Shown here: one piece after another, positions 33,601 through 45,299 of the stretch
How positions within the stretch are numbered: the stretch's first letter is position 1
Layout of the letters: each line of letters begins with the position of its first letter
Source: Scatophagus argus
Taxonomy: Eukaryota > Chordata > Actinopteri > Scatophagidae
NCBI RefSeq assembly: GCF_020382885.2
Contig: NC_058513.1
Coordinates: forward strand, 15,091,641-15,155,640
Direction: 5' to 3'
DNA length: 64,000 nucleotides
The notes under the pieces: generated by a model
What the model was told of the DNA's origin: nothing
Databases searched by the model: none
What the model saw: only the letters and a program-made list of their open reading frames with translations
Made by a program: the position numbers and the translations under genes

Positions 33601-36600
33601 AACGACAACAACCAAAAAAACCCAGGGAGAAAAGGGAATACTGTAGCCAGTAGTTGGGAATGAAGTGAGTTGTGAACGAGTGAAAGGAGTGATGGAGTGA
33701 GGAGAACAAGTGAACAGACTCTCCATTCATTCCCTCAGCCTTTCAAACAACCCAGGGTTACCATGGAAACCCCTTTATGCGTGTTCCCTAATTACCCTAA
33801 CCCCTTACACATACTCTCTCATACACACAGAAACACACACAAAAACACAAAAAGACACAAACACACACACTTTTTGGACTGACAATCCCCTTCCCCCTTC
33901 CATGCATACCAACACACTGAACTCTCATCCAGTCACACACAGTTTTTCCACCAGTCCAGTCCATAACATTTGACGCTGAGAGGTTCGGACTGATACTCAC
34001 AGCGGGCACAAGAAGTTTCTTGACCTCGTTGATGGCCCGCTGGAGTTTGATCTTGGCACGGTTGTGCGTGTCCTCCACTGTGATCAGGACGTGGAGGTCC
34101 TCGCTGAGGTGCTCCCAGTTGGGCTTCCCTCGGTTCATCTCCTCCTGAAACACAAAAACATTTTAGAAGCCCTGTTTGAATGCACCGCACAAGCACGGCC
34201 AATTGCTGCAGAGAGGGAACAGGATTTCACTTTTCTTCTCGTTTGGCTTGGTTTTTGGATCAGCCTCAAAATACGCACAAACGAACACACAAAGCTCAAG
34301 GTCGTGTAATGCAGCTTTGGAAGCCCTGTCCAAGTCTTGCTGCTCTTCAGCGGTTACACAAGTTTGGTGCTGCGTTTCACTGAGGCCACTCAGATTCTTT
34401 CTGTAACATTTTCTTTTCCCACATTTTCCCACTTTTCCCACATTTTGCGGCTGCGTTTTATCCCCTTTAGTCTCTCTCTTTGCTGAAATGATTAGTCAGT
34501 TAATTGGTATTCAGATGCTGATTCAATGACAATAAAATTATTCAGTGAGTGAATAACTGCTTAGTCGGTCACAATGATGTAAAAATGCTAAATATTGACT
34601 CTGCTACTGCGTGTATTTGTTGGTCACCTTCCCTTATTCATATAACAACAAGGGGGCACATGGTCAGGCTAGCAATTATATGTTCTGGATAACTTTGTGT
34701 TCCAAATAGTTCTGAAAATACCAAAGAAAAAAAAGCTGGATTAGTTTTTCAGATCGTTGATTTTTGCTTTTTTCAAGTGTTTCAGACAAATGAAGCAATT
34801 TGGAGAAAGTCTATTTGGCCTCTGGGAACTTGTGAAACACATTTGATATTATTTTTAGGCACACTAACTCTAGGGACTCTAAATTTGGTCACGTAAGTCA
34901 GTGGTTCAGTCGGTCATTACACCACTTTGGTCCAGACTGAAATATGTCGGTCAATTTTGGATGGACTGACACGAAATTGTGTTCAGACAGTCATGGATTA
35001 ACTGTGATCCTCTGACTTTTCCTCTAGTGCCACTGTGAGGCTGACATAATTGCTTGTGAGATGGACTGCCATGAAATTTGCTTCAGACATTCATGCCCAG
35101 CTGAGACTGATTTGTCATAACTCTGATGAGCCTGAACTTTTTCTCGAGCCCAACAATCACATCAAAATTTCACTTTGAAGTTTAGTGCTATTTAGTTAAT
35201 GTCAATATGATAAAATAAACTTGATAAACAGCACTGCCAGCGTTATCATCAGCATTTAGCTCAAAGCACTGCTGTTCTCGACGGAAAAAATGTGACATTT
35301 TAGGAAATATGTTTATTTGCTTTCTCGCTGAGGGTTAAATGAATGTGAGTCTCATATCCAACCAACAGACATGAAGCCACAGGCAGAGACCATTAGCTTA
35401 GCTTAGCATAAAGATGGGAAACAACCTCGGTCTGTGCAAAATCCACCTAAGAGCATCGAGCTCACTAATTAACACATTCATACAGAAAACAAACTGCAAA
35501 AAAGACAAGTTGTGGTTTTTTTGGGTTTGTTTAGGTGCTAGTATGCTTGTTCAGATGAGGCTGTCAGGTGGCTGGATAGCTTCAGAAACCCTCACACTTT
35601 TCCAGCGTAAGATGAGCGGCCATTTCTGTTACTTTTGTGACATTCACACCCATTTCAAGCTGTGATAGGCGAGCTGTGTGGAGGTGAGAAATGAAGCTGG
35701 GTTTGAACTTGTTTTTCTTGCTCTCTTTTTTCATTCTTGATGCAGCTGCACCTGCAACACTTTGCAGTCTGCTAGGAGATACTCTCTGAAAATGTGCATT
35801 GTTACTCCTGTATTTCAACAACATCATCCCTCCCCCCAGAATGGCTGTTGGCTTTTCACTCCACCTTTGAGTGTGTCTATTTGGAACAATCATTAAACCG
35901 CCGGGCTAGCTGCTTCTCCTGCTTCAAGTCTGTATGCTAAGCTAAGCTAACCATCGCCCGGCTGTAGCTTTATATTTAACAGACAGATGCGAGGGTGGTA
36001 TTGATCTTGTCATCGAACTCTTGGCAAGAAAGCAAATGCACATATTCCCCAAAATGTGTAATGCTTTACACAGCTGCTAATGGGCCTGTTGTGTCTTTAC
36101 ATTTTACAGACTGTTAGCCATAAAGTCCTGGATTAATCGATAGTGAAAGTAACTGCTGGCTGAGTCCTGAGTCAGAGCTGAAATTATGAAGTCTTCTGTC
36201 TCAGTATTGTGTGCTGGGACTTTGTATCCTCTGTGGATGTTTTGTCAAGTGAGATGTCTCATTTTGAAAAACACCAAAAGTCAACATCTTTCTCTCCTCT
36301 CCCCCTGTTGCCTCCCACTGTGTCTCTGTTTTCCTTCCTCTCTTTCTCTGTGTGTGTCTGTGTGTGTCTCTGTGTGTGTGTGTGTGTGTGTCTCTCTGTC
36401 TCTCTATGAGGGGTGTGCGGGGTAGGGAATGTTCTGGAGAGAGAGGGTGGGTTGGAATGCTGGACTTGCTCCACCTGCCGTTTGGAAAGCTTGAGCCCAC
36501 TCTGTCCAACAGCACACACCAGGGGAGAGGAAGGGAGAACAGATGGACCGAACACCAGGACAGGAGAGAAAAACTGAGCACCAAAAACTCTTTGTCAGAG

Positions 36601-39600
36601 AAGGACGAATAGAGAGACGGATAGATAGATACATTTTTAGACTGTTTTAACTGATTCGTGGATGTGTCAGATTTCTATTTAAAGTGTTTTTGGTAATGAC
36701 ATTTGCACATTTTGGCACTTTTCTAAAAGTCACAGAGGCTTTGCATTACTACTGAACACTTTTCAAAGAAAACCATCATCGTTTCTAAAATTGTGTATCT
36801 TTCACAGCCTGCAGGCTTCTGTTGGACTCCATGTCAAAGTCCACTCAAAGTCCACAGAACATCATGCGCTTATTTATTTTAGTCGGAAATTAGATCAATT
36901 TGAAGCACATCAAGAACGCAACTTTGACAGTCATGAAAGTATGTAATGAAACTGTTCGGTGTGATTACTGGGATTACAGATTACTTGTCTAAAATATGCT
37001 GATTTTTTTGTAGACAAATGGCTGCCTGTCTAACATGGCAATTTTAATTTGGTTAATCAGCAAAAACGTGCTCTGTAAAAAGCTGGTGTTTAACAGAGGT
37101 TATGTGTGGGACTATTTCTTGACCGGATGCATAACTTCCTGGGGAGGCATTTTGTTGCTTTAGCACAGAGCCTGGCTAGCTGTTTCCCCCTGTTTCCAGT
37201 CTTTATGCTAATCTAAGCTAACTGTATTCTGTCTCTAGTTTCATATTTAGTACACAGAGACCATCAGTCTTCTCCATTTTCAAATTTCACACGTCAAACC
37301 CTCATGTGGTCTATCACAGAGCCATATGACGTTTGAGTGGGTGTACCTTCTTCTTGTCTCTCATGGAGCCCTTTCCTCGCACCATAATCTTGCAGCCGGT
37401 CTCTGCTTCCAGTTGTTTGGCCGTCAGTCCACGTGGGCCCAGGATCCTCCCTACAAAGTTAAACTGCACAAAAAAGAGCAAAACATGTTGATAATAAAAC
37501 AGGTCCGTAGGAAGACGGGACACATTTTAGCTCACAGACTCTTTTACAATGTGTGTGTGTGTGTGTGTGTGTGAGCGCGTGCATGTGCTGCGAGTGAGTG
37601 TGCCTTTGAGGTTTGTGCATCTGTGATGTGTTTGTGTTACTAAGAGAGACAAAAATAGCTCATTATATGGGTGCTGGCTGGTGCTGGTGACATGACAGGA
37701 CAGCGCCGTTCTCTTAACCTTATCTGTCACTGAGACTGAGTGATTAACTAGACAGCTGCCCCTCTGTGTGTTTGTGTGTGTTTGATTCTTTGCCACCGTC
37801 CCTTTGCCTCTCCCTCTGCTTCGCTCTCAACAAATTACTCCTGCCCCTTCCTACATTTATGACTCAACTGGAGTGACTTAAACTGAGTGTTCACTTCGGT
37901 AACAGTTACAACAAATTCGCTGACGGCAACTCTGGAATCTCTCTCTCTCACACACACACACACACACGAATTCAGATAGAGGAACTGCTCTCTAAATTTA
38001 ACCTTGATCTTAACTGTCTTGCAAAGCACTCCTGAGTTAGTGTGTGTGTGTGTGCGTGCGTGCGTGGGGGTGTGTGTGTGTGTGTGTGTTTGTCCTGTTA
38101 GTCTTCTGTCATGTGAGTGAGGACAGCCTGTCATTGTATTCGGTGATTGGCGAGCTGATGCATGGACAAAATCATGTGAGCCACTCAGCGTGGATCAACG
38201 CAACTCATATTGGAGTGCTTAACTGTACTGAGCAGGAATGAACTGGATGGTGACGTCTCTTCGCTGCTCTGCACTTGTCTTAATGTTTGGGGCAAAGGCT
38301 TAATCCAACCTTTTTAAGCTCTTATAAATATTTATGGTGTAAACTCAAGGCTGTAAATTGAGTTGCCGTGAGGGAATTTACAACAGCATATTGCCATTTT
38401 GAGTGTACAAAACTCATAATTCTCAGTTGGTAATTTTTTCTTTTTGCAAACACTGGCCAGAGGTCATTATTGATTTATTTTTTGTATAGATTACATCATT
38501 GGGTGTGAGTGGAAATGATTTCAGAACGAGAATCAGATTTTAGATAAAAGGTAGGGCAAACGGTCCACATGATTAAAAGCCTCGCCGACTTTCTGGCAGT
38601 CTTTCTTTAACTAAGAGGAGATAAAGTGACAACAGCTAAAAGTAAACAGAAACTTATTTGAAAGGTCAAAGGTCATGGATTTGTCCACTCACATCGGGGT
38701 ACTCTTTGACAGGCACGTAGAGCTTCTCCTGCAGCTGGGCCACAGGGCCTATCGCTTCGGGAAGCTCCTCCATGTCTCGCCCGTTGAACATGCCGCCGTT
38801 CACTGTGTCGTTGTACATGTCCTTGCGTACCCTGCCGATTTCTGTGAGACGGGGAAGACAGAGACAGAGACAGGGAGAGAGAGAGAGAGCAAAGTTGAGC
38901 AAATTTAACTGACGATGTCCAGGAAAGCTTCAATGAGGGACGACAAGTGTCGCGTTCCTTCACATGTCCGTTTCTTAGGACGGTGACTCACTGTGACCAG
39001 AATTACAGCAGGCTCTCAATGTGACAGCAGACAGTTGGACAGTCAGACAGACAGGGAGACAGGCAGGGAGTCACAAACATTCTGCACTACAATGTAGAAT
39101 CTAACTGTTGAATGCTTTGCAATCAGGCGTCCCCTGTTATTAACAATTTCTCTCCTTCTGTTTCTTTGCCCAAAAGTGTTTAACACACAGACACATGCTG
39201 TTCCCTCTTTCACTGTGTAAATAATACAGGGAAAAAACATATATGTTAGTGGGGGTCACAGTGACCTAATCTGCCTACCTGTTTGTGACGTTTGGTGAAG
39301 GACAGTTAGTCAACACAACCACACGGGAAAAGCTTTGAAATTCTCAGAAAGTAACACAGACGTGATTATTTTTTTAATATAGATTAAATTGCAGACAATT
39401 TACTCAATTATTCAAAACAAACAAAAGGCATTTTGGTTTAAAAACAACTGCTTAAATGGTCAAGTCTTTGGCTTAGGTTTGGTGCGGAGGTGCCATAATA
39501 AATGAGACGGTGTTTGTCTGCCTGTCTGCTTGTTTGGTGTTGTCTCAATGACCGATGCTAGCCTCTGATGCCTTTGTAATGACACGCTAGCACAATAATA

Positions 39601-40747
39601 ACTGACTACTGCATCACACAAACACATACGCAACACACAGACACAGACCTCCAGCTTGAACTCACACACACACACACACACACACGACAGAATAACTTCC
39701 TTGAGGCACAAATATCATCTGACCTAAGCGGGCTGACAGGCATGTCTCCCTGCTCTGAGAGCGATAAGTCTGACCATAATAACTACAGTAGGACGGTATA
39801 ATTACAGCCACAGCTACAGTGACAATGATGATCCTCTAATAACCCATGCTGACCTGTTACAGACCAAAAGTGACTATTAAAAAACACACGCATACACAAA
39901 CAAATCTGCACAGGCAAGCAGGGCTTGTGTCACACTTCAGCTGAAACAGGGAGCGACTGGCTGGAGTGAAACGAGAAGTGAGAGAAGAACAAGAGAGTGG
40001 AAGGAGTGCAAAATAATGGGGGGAGCTGTAGCAGGCCTTTTCTTTATGCTTCACCCTGTCACTGGTTTATATATATAGACTGGGCTCAGTGTTTCCAGAT
40101 ATGCAGCAAACACGCAACCTGACAATATGTGTGACTGGCAGGCGCTCTCGCTACCCTGCACAAACTTTCTGGTACCGTGCCCTAGTCCACATTACTCAGG
40201 CAGAAGATACAGCCAGGCTGAAAATGAGCATGGTGCAATGCCTTTCATTCTAACCGTGGGTGTCACATTATCATGTGTGAGGGATGAATGTGCTCGTCTT
40301 GTCAATCTTCAACAAGAGCACAACCAGAGATGTTAAGTCGACCCATTTGTCAGGCTCTAGAGGTCGTGTGGTATGAGAACAACCTTGCTGCGTCATGAGA
40401 CCTGTCACGGAGAACAAAGTCAGGACCTCAGCGATCCTGATGTGCCACAACAGTAGCGACAACAGACCTTGGCGGCTTGTAGCAACTGCTGGAAAATCAC
40501 GCCGGAATAAAGAGGGGGGGGGCACTTTTTTTTAAAAGATTTTCACATTTGCTACAGTGTCGGACGGCAACAAGTGGAGCTTTTCGGTAGATGATACAGA
40601 CAGCATGTGAACAGCCTCGAATCAAACATTTTACACAGTGACATGCCCTCACTCCTGCTCAGGGATGGGCTGCAGCATTCACACAGTCCTGCGCATTAGG
40701 TCACTGGGAAAGACTAACAACTGTCTGTTTGTTCCCATCACCAACTG

Positions 40748-40790
<43 letters not shown>

Positions 40791-41297
40791 AAGAGCTCAT
40801 CTGCAGCCCTCAACACATTAAAAATGTGACTGAAGGCCTATTCACACGTCAACTTTTGATTCACATTTATTGTTACAACCACAGCTTCATGGAGGAATTC
40901 AGTGAAAACTAAGTGGCTGACAGTTAATCGTTAGCATCTTTCAGTGCTGGATGGATGACATTACTGTCACGTTTCCTAGGAGCCAGAAGGGGGGGGGGGT
41001 CCCTGTAGTTAATGACTATTCAATAAAGTGAGTCAATACCGCTCACTTCTGTTAACACTGACCACTGAGTTCCAGTATGTAAAGGCGAGAGAAGGTGCAC
41101 TCATTTCCTGTGTAGTGTGACAAGTGCTTAAAGCCTCGGGGCTTAGCCGTGTTACCTTCATCCAGAAGCCGCTCCAGATGCGTGAAGATGCCGCTGAAGT
41201 TGGGCAGGGAGCTCATAACCTTCCTGTCGTTCATCAGCTGCATTAGATAGTCCGGGTTGGACTTGGGTCTCTCCTTCACCTCAGTCTCCCCGACCAT
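30635..41297 (-). CDS. qki: Quaking STAR-family RNA-binding protein (QKI-5-type isoform)
   Basis: Seven coding exons on the minus strand: 41156-41297, 38693-38841, 37347-37463, 34001-34144, 32672-32759, 32156-32440 and 30635-30714, totalling 1005 nt or 334 residues. The start is [20 protein letters not shown]. The Qua1 dimer region follows and keeps Glu48 at the first exon junction. The KH domain has the [20 protein letters not shown] loop, and Qua2 reads [20 protein letters not shown] Pro/Thr-rich stretch ends in [20 protein letters not shown]. The last exon encodes a tail containing [12 protein letters not shown], the nuclear localisation region of QKI-5. Quaking dimers bind ACUAAY-containing RNA and control splicing, stability and translation, notably in glia and muscle. 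The [18 protein letters not shown] segment differs from mammalian QKI, so this is probably one of the duplicated fish genes (qkib/qki2-like). The paralogue assignment is uncertain. Confidence 0.95.
31261..31294 (+). other. Four-run G tract (possible G-quadruplex) in quaking
   Basis: Four G runs of 6, 5, 5 and 6, separated by short A/G spacers, lie on the strand opposite the quaking coding strand. The quaking RNA carries the complementary CCCCC/TTCC tract about 50-80 nt after the QKI-6 stop codon, between the two tail exons. Confidence 0.8.
31343..31368 (-). CDS. qki: Alternative quaking terminal exon (QKI-6 tail)
   Basis: A 26-nt coding segment preceded by TTTTTGCAG on the minus strand. Joined in phase to the exon ending at 32156, it gives the tail GMAFPTKG and a TAA stop, identical to the known C-terminus of mammalian QKI-6. 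The isoform would be 316 residues. QKI-6 lacks the QKI-5 nuclear tail and is found in both nucleus and cytoplasm. This exon precedes the QKI-5 tail exon by about 630 bases in transcription order. Confidence 0.93.
31673..31679 (-). promoter_or_regulatory. TACTAAC quaking response element in its own intron
   Basis: GTTAGTA on the given strand reads TACTAAC on the transcript, a perfect core quaking site. It lies about 305 nt upstream of the QKI-6 tail acceptor, too far to be an ordinary branch point. Function is inferred. Confidence 0.5.
32772..32788. repeat. (CA)n microsatellite in a quaking intron
   Basis: About eight CA units lie just upstream, in transcript sense, of the exon at 32672-32759, where they may affect the polypyrimidine context. 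Confidence 0.7.
34880..35275. repeat. Dispersed repeat relic in a quaking intron
   Basis: The block CACTTTGGTCCAGACTGAAA, then repeated GGATGGACTG and CATGAAATTTGC units, ending in CATCAGCATTTAGCTCAAAG, is a degenerate copy of an interspersed repeat shared in part with 18340-18510. The ending matches a family that I recall as frequent in percomorph fish. Class unknown. Confidence 0.55.
35295..36057. mobile_element. Non-autonomous palindromic DNA transposon (MITE-like)
   Basis: The left end (ACATTTTAGGAAATATG, then TTTGCTTTCTCGC) and the reverse complement of the right end (ACATTTTGGGGAATATG, then TTTGCTTTCTTGC) match. The similarity resumes inward: GGTTAGCTTAGCTTAGCATA on the inverted right arm against CATTAGCTTAGCTTAGCATA on the left. 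The terminal inverted repeats are therefore at least 50 bases and perhaps about 150. There is no transposase frame. It lies inside the intron between quaking exons 3 and 4. The superfamily could not be decided, because a clear target duplication was not found. Confidence 0.7.
36343..36410. repeat. GT/CT compound microsatellite
   Basis: Alternating TGTG and TCTC units over about 68 bases within a quaking intron. Confidence 0.8.
37130..37275. mobile_element. Truncated copy of the same MITE-like family
   Basis: CTGGCTAGCTGTTTCCCCC, CTTTATGCTAATCTAAGC and TAGTTTCATATTTAGTACAC parallel the right arm of the element at 35295-36057 (CGGGCTAGCTGCTTCTCC, TGTATGCTAAGCTAAGC, TAGCTTTATATTTAACAG). Only about 145 bases remain. 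It sits in the same quaking intron, directly upstream in plus-strand coordinates of the KH exon. Confidence 0.6.
37549..37573. repeat. (GT)n microsatellite
   Basis: About twelve GT units in the quaking intron just upstream, in transcript sense, of the KH exon. Confidence 0.85.
37940..38092. repeat. Opposed CA and GT microsatellites
   Basis: A (CT)(CA) tract at about 37940-37968 and a GT/GC tract at about 38039-38092 are in inverted orientation 70 bases apart. They could pair in single-stranded DNA or RNA. Confidence 0.6.
39663..39685. repeat. (CA)n microsatellite
   Basis: About eleven CA units in quaking intron 1. Confidence 0.85.
40749..40791. repeat. (GT)n(GA)n compound microsatellite
   Basis: A run of GT units passes directly into GA units in quaking intron 1. 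Confidence 0.9.
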
Positions 41298-41960
41298 GGC
41301 TTATGCTTCAACAATAAAGTGACCTAGCTAGCCGAAAAAACTTACGGGGGAAATTTAAAAAAGACACACCCCGACGAAGCGATGCGAGGACCCGAGGGGA
41401 TTCCGCCGGTCGCGACCCGCTGACCGCCTCTGTGGCTGCTCAAACTCAAACCTCAGCTCCGGTTAAATCGATTCTCCTTTGGGTTAAACGTTTCGTGTGT
41501 GCGCCCCTCTCTTCGTCCAAACGGTCCCCCCCCCTCTGTCCGACTCTCTCCGGAGTTTAAAAAAGTTCCTTTTCAGGGGGAGTTTGGCTCTCTTTCACAC
41601 TTCTGGCGACACTTTAACTAAAGTCCACGCACTTCTTCAACGGCTACAAAAACCCCGAAATCTACCGTCAGCTCGTGTCCTCCGCCCCGGCTCCTCCGCT
41701 GGTGTCCGCCCGGTGTGTCGGTATTCTGCAGCGGGGATCGACTCCCTATCATATGATTACAGTACGGCAGCGGCTCGAGAGGCTTGTCAGGAGCGCGCCG
41801 CGCGTGGCCGCTGCCAGAAAGGGAGGAGGGGAGGACGAGGACGAGGAAGAGGAGGTGGAGGAGGAGGAGGCTCGCGCTCGTCCCCTCATTTGCCCCTCGT
41901 TGCGAGCTCCCTTCTGTCTCTCTCTCACGCGCGCGCACACACACACACACCCCCTTCGCC
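41298..41960 (-). promoter_or_regulatory. CpG-rich quaking promoter and 5'UTR
   Basis: The 650 bases upstream of the quaking start codon are much richer in G+C and CpG than the flanks (for example CGCGCCGCGCGTGGCCG near 41793-41809). They end in an AG/GGA-rich tract and a CA microsatellite. This fits a CpG-island promoter reading leftward. The open frames at 41497-41967 and 41618-42130 are composition artefacts. No TATA box was noted. Confidence 0.55.
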
Positions 41961-42299
41961 CACATAGCATAACAATATAACAGCTCTGCATAGGTATGCA
42001 CACCTGTTCTGCAACAGTCACTGTCCGTCACTTGTCTTGTGAAGTCTGTGTGTGTGTGTCCAAGAACTGTACTGGTGTACTTGTACTTCAGTTTCATGTT
42101 AGGTGTGACATAGGCTAGGCTACACATCATCAGTATCAGTATTCATGTCCTCTACCAGTACCAGTACAACAATGTAGAAATACCCAGTTACAGGTAAGAT
42201 TTTGTATTCTGTATTCAAAATTCTACTTGAGTTAAAGAAGAAAGAAATTTATATTGAAGCATCAAAAGTAAAAGGCCTCCTGTCCAGTCAGGAAGTTTA

Positions 42300-42580
42300 G
42301 TCCAGTGGTTACCAACCATAAGGGTCGGGTCCCTCCAAAGGGTCACGATATGAATCTTAGGGGGGTCGTGGTTTGATTAATAGGAAAGACAAAAAAGTAG
42401 AAACTGAAAATGCTGAATGTATATTCATTTATTTAGACTTTTCTCTAATGTTCTTTTAATTTGAGGGAGTGGATAATTTTACTTCTCTGAGACTGAACAG
42501 TTTTTTGTTACATGAAGCTATGTCAGAAGTCTAGAGGGGAAGTGTCTCTTAGGTGAAACTGCTGACAGCTGATAGACATC
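42300..42580. repeat. Dispersed teleost repeat relic
   Basis: CCAGTGGTTACCAACC, GGGTCACGATATGAATCTTA and GGGGTCGTGGTTTGATTAAT form a degenerate copy of an interspersed repeat remembered from fish genomes. Class and exact ends are uncertain. Confidence 0.45.
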
Positions 42581-42886
42581 TTCAATGTGACAAGGCGGCC
42601 ATATTTCAATAATGTGGGGTGCTAGTGTGGAGTACAAAGTGTTTGTACTAAAATACAACACTTGAGTAAATGTACTCTCCATCAATCGCTACTTTTGTTT
42701 GAGTACGTGATTCGAACAGCCCCACCTGTTCACACCCTCCGCGTTCAGGACTTTTGTCAAGGATCCTGAGATAATAAGAAGGTGTGATGTGTGCGTCGGT
42801 CCTCTCAGGGCGGCTGCTGCTGCTCATATGTTATTGCCGAAGGAACAGATAGGTGTGAGGGTCTAAACTTAGCTTGCTGTAAATCA

Positions 42887-42939
42887 CACACACACACATG
42901 CACACACACACACACACTGAGAGAGAGAGAGAGAGAGAG
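42887..42939. repeat. (CA)n/(GA)n compound microsatellite
   Basis: CA units with one ATG interruption are followed by GA units. Confidence 0.85.
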
Positions 42940-43771
42940 GCGACACAATGTGTGCCCATGCATGCCTTGACTTAAGCCTTTTGTCAGACGCTTCTGGCCT
43001 CCCACCTGGTTTCGTCTCCTCCGTCTACTGTTGTAGAGTGTGTTTTCGGGCCCGTGAGGCTAAACTTATCATTGAAGCAGGGTGGGAAGCAGTGTGGTGT
43101 GTGTGTGCGTGCGCGTGTGCGTGTGTGTCAGAGCAGCAGGAATTGTAATGGGCCAGCAGAAGTGTTGGTAATGGCTGGTCAGCTGGTATGGCGAGTATTC
43201 AGGGCGGGGGCAGTGCATTGTCCTCTCATAGCTCCAACAATGCCCCTCTGAGCAGGCCACACATCTACCAGTCACGGGCCTCTCTCTGCCTCTGCCTCTG
43301 CTTTTCTTTCTGTCTGCCATATTTGTTCAGCCCATAGTGAAGTTCAGAGTGAGACGTGATATGCAGTACTGTCCCCGACCTTTGCCCGAAACGTCAAGGT
43401 CGCCAGCTAACCTCAGTTACTGTGGGAGCACGTGTCCCACCTCGTTTCACTGTCACACCTCGCACCTTCATTATCACTTTAAACCATTAATAAATGCCTC
43501 GATTGTTGCATATATTCATCACCGCAGCTCCCTCATGCATAATTGATAGCTGACTTCAATCCCTGTGTCACATTCTGGATGCATAGCTGAGTTTAATTCA
43601 TTCATTTAATTGTTGACTCATATATTCCATAAATCATTCGAGCTCTGAAGCAATTCTTTGTTCCGCTGATAAAAAAAACCAATTAGCAACAATCTTAATA
43701 GTTTATCAAATATGAGGATTTATTGCTCTTCTGCATCTTAAATCATTGTAAATCGAATACTTTGGTCATTG

Positions 43772-44128
43772 TTAGAGCTGCAAACATTAACTGATCAACA
43801 GAAAATGATCTGCAGTTATTTTGATAATCGATCAATCGTTTAAATCATTTGTCAAGCAGAAAATTCAGATACTGTTTGGTTTCAGCTGTTTCCGGTGTGA
43901 GGATTTGTGGCTTCTCCCTGTTTCAAATCGATGCAAACAAGCATTTTTGGTTTTGTTTGTCGGACAAAACAAGTTAGAATTAAGTGAGAGAGTGAGATGT
44001 TACCTTTGGGTCAGAGAATTTGTGATTAGTTGATTAATCGATTGACAGTGATTACAGTTTGCTGATATTTTATAGATCGTACAGTCAACTGATTAATTGC
44101 TGAAAAGTATGGCAGCCCTAGTCATGTT
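43772..44128. mobile_element. hAT-like non-autonomous DNA transposon relic
   Basis: The left end TAGAGCTGCAAACATTAACT and the inverted right end TAGGGCTGCCATACTTTTCA resemble each other. Inner ends include ACTGATCAAC on the left and ATCAGTTGAC on the inverted right arm. The flanks are GTCATTGT and GTCATGTT, a possible 8-base target duplication with two mismatches, the size expected for hAT elements. There is no transposase frame. Class is an inference from terminal motif and duplication length. Confidence 0.55.
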
Positions 44129-45299
44129 TACCTTCCTTCTGACATCTTATAGAACAAACAATTTTCAAGAAACAACATAATAAATCCTGATGTTAATGTG
44201 ATGCCAAGCAAAATTCCACTAGTGAACATCTCATATACGCTGAAATAACAGAGACACACACAGTGGAAAACACAGAGGAAACACAGTGACAGAATCCTGT
44301 TGAATTCTGCAAGATTTCCATCATTATGAATTAAATATCTCTACGCTTTGCTCTGGAAACATGTGTGACAGTCATTTTTCATTTTTTTGCTCAGATTTGA
44401 TCCACTAAACATCTCATCGACAAGTCAGAAAAGTAATCAAAACATCAACTGATCATTAAACCAATAATTTCTTCTGGCAGTAATCCATTTTATTTTACTG
44501 GTTTTGTGACCGAGGCTTATTCCCACCATCACTGCTGGAACAGTGGGCCTTATTGAAGGGTTTACATCCTTACACGTGCTTTACTGCAGTTGTTTCATTT
44601 TTGTTTTTTAACTGGCTTCAAGCTGAAACAACACATTTTCTACACTTTTAAGGTTTCTTTCCCGTGGGGAGGCCACCTCAGGGACATTACCACGGACGGA
44701 AACCGACACCCTCTTGTGGACTTTTAACGTAACTGAGACATTTCAGAGCGAGACGCCCAAAGAAAGCGTCGATTTGTCGATGACACAGAGGACATCTGGG
44801 AGACATTAAGAGCTCAGCGTTGAAGTTAGTCGCGAGCAACCAGCCAAAACAGTGATACAGAAATAGTAACCAACCAAGGCAGAATAGCAGGTTCCTGCTG
44901 AAGTGTAACGGGTCAGATTCAGGGTGATTTAGTTCCCTTAAGTCACCAACAGAGAGCAGCAGAATGCAGACGACACTCAGGCAGCCCGTTAATGGTTGGT
45001 AGGTGTTGACTTCAGGTGGACAAAAGACATGCAAAGAAAATGTAGGGTAGTTAATGATGCACTAAGTCTGGCTTTTCCTATAAATGTTTTAGCTTTAAAC
45101 AAAAGAGGGTCTCGTGGCGGTCGAGATGATGTTTTGCCATGCGATAAGAGCTCTGTGGATGTAAAATCAAGCCTTTTGCTGATGTGAAATGTTGAATTCA
45201 GAGCTTTTATGTGTATGTGTACTGGTGTTTGTTTTTTTTAAATTAATATTAGTATGAATAATTCCTGCAACACTGACTGAACCAGTCAGTTTTGGGAAA

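Noticed and set aside
41497-42130. Open frames of 156 (plus) and 170 (minus) residues in the CpG-rich region upstream of quaking
   Set aside because: They overlap each other and a CA microsatellite, have biased composition from GC- and GGA-rich DNA, and sit where the quaking promoter and 5'UTR are expected.
44687-45034. 115-residue hydrophobic minus-strand frame
   Set aside because: No recognisable domain, no splice or promoter context, and it lies in repeat-rich intergenic DNA.
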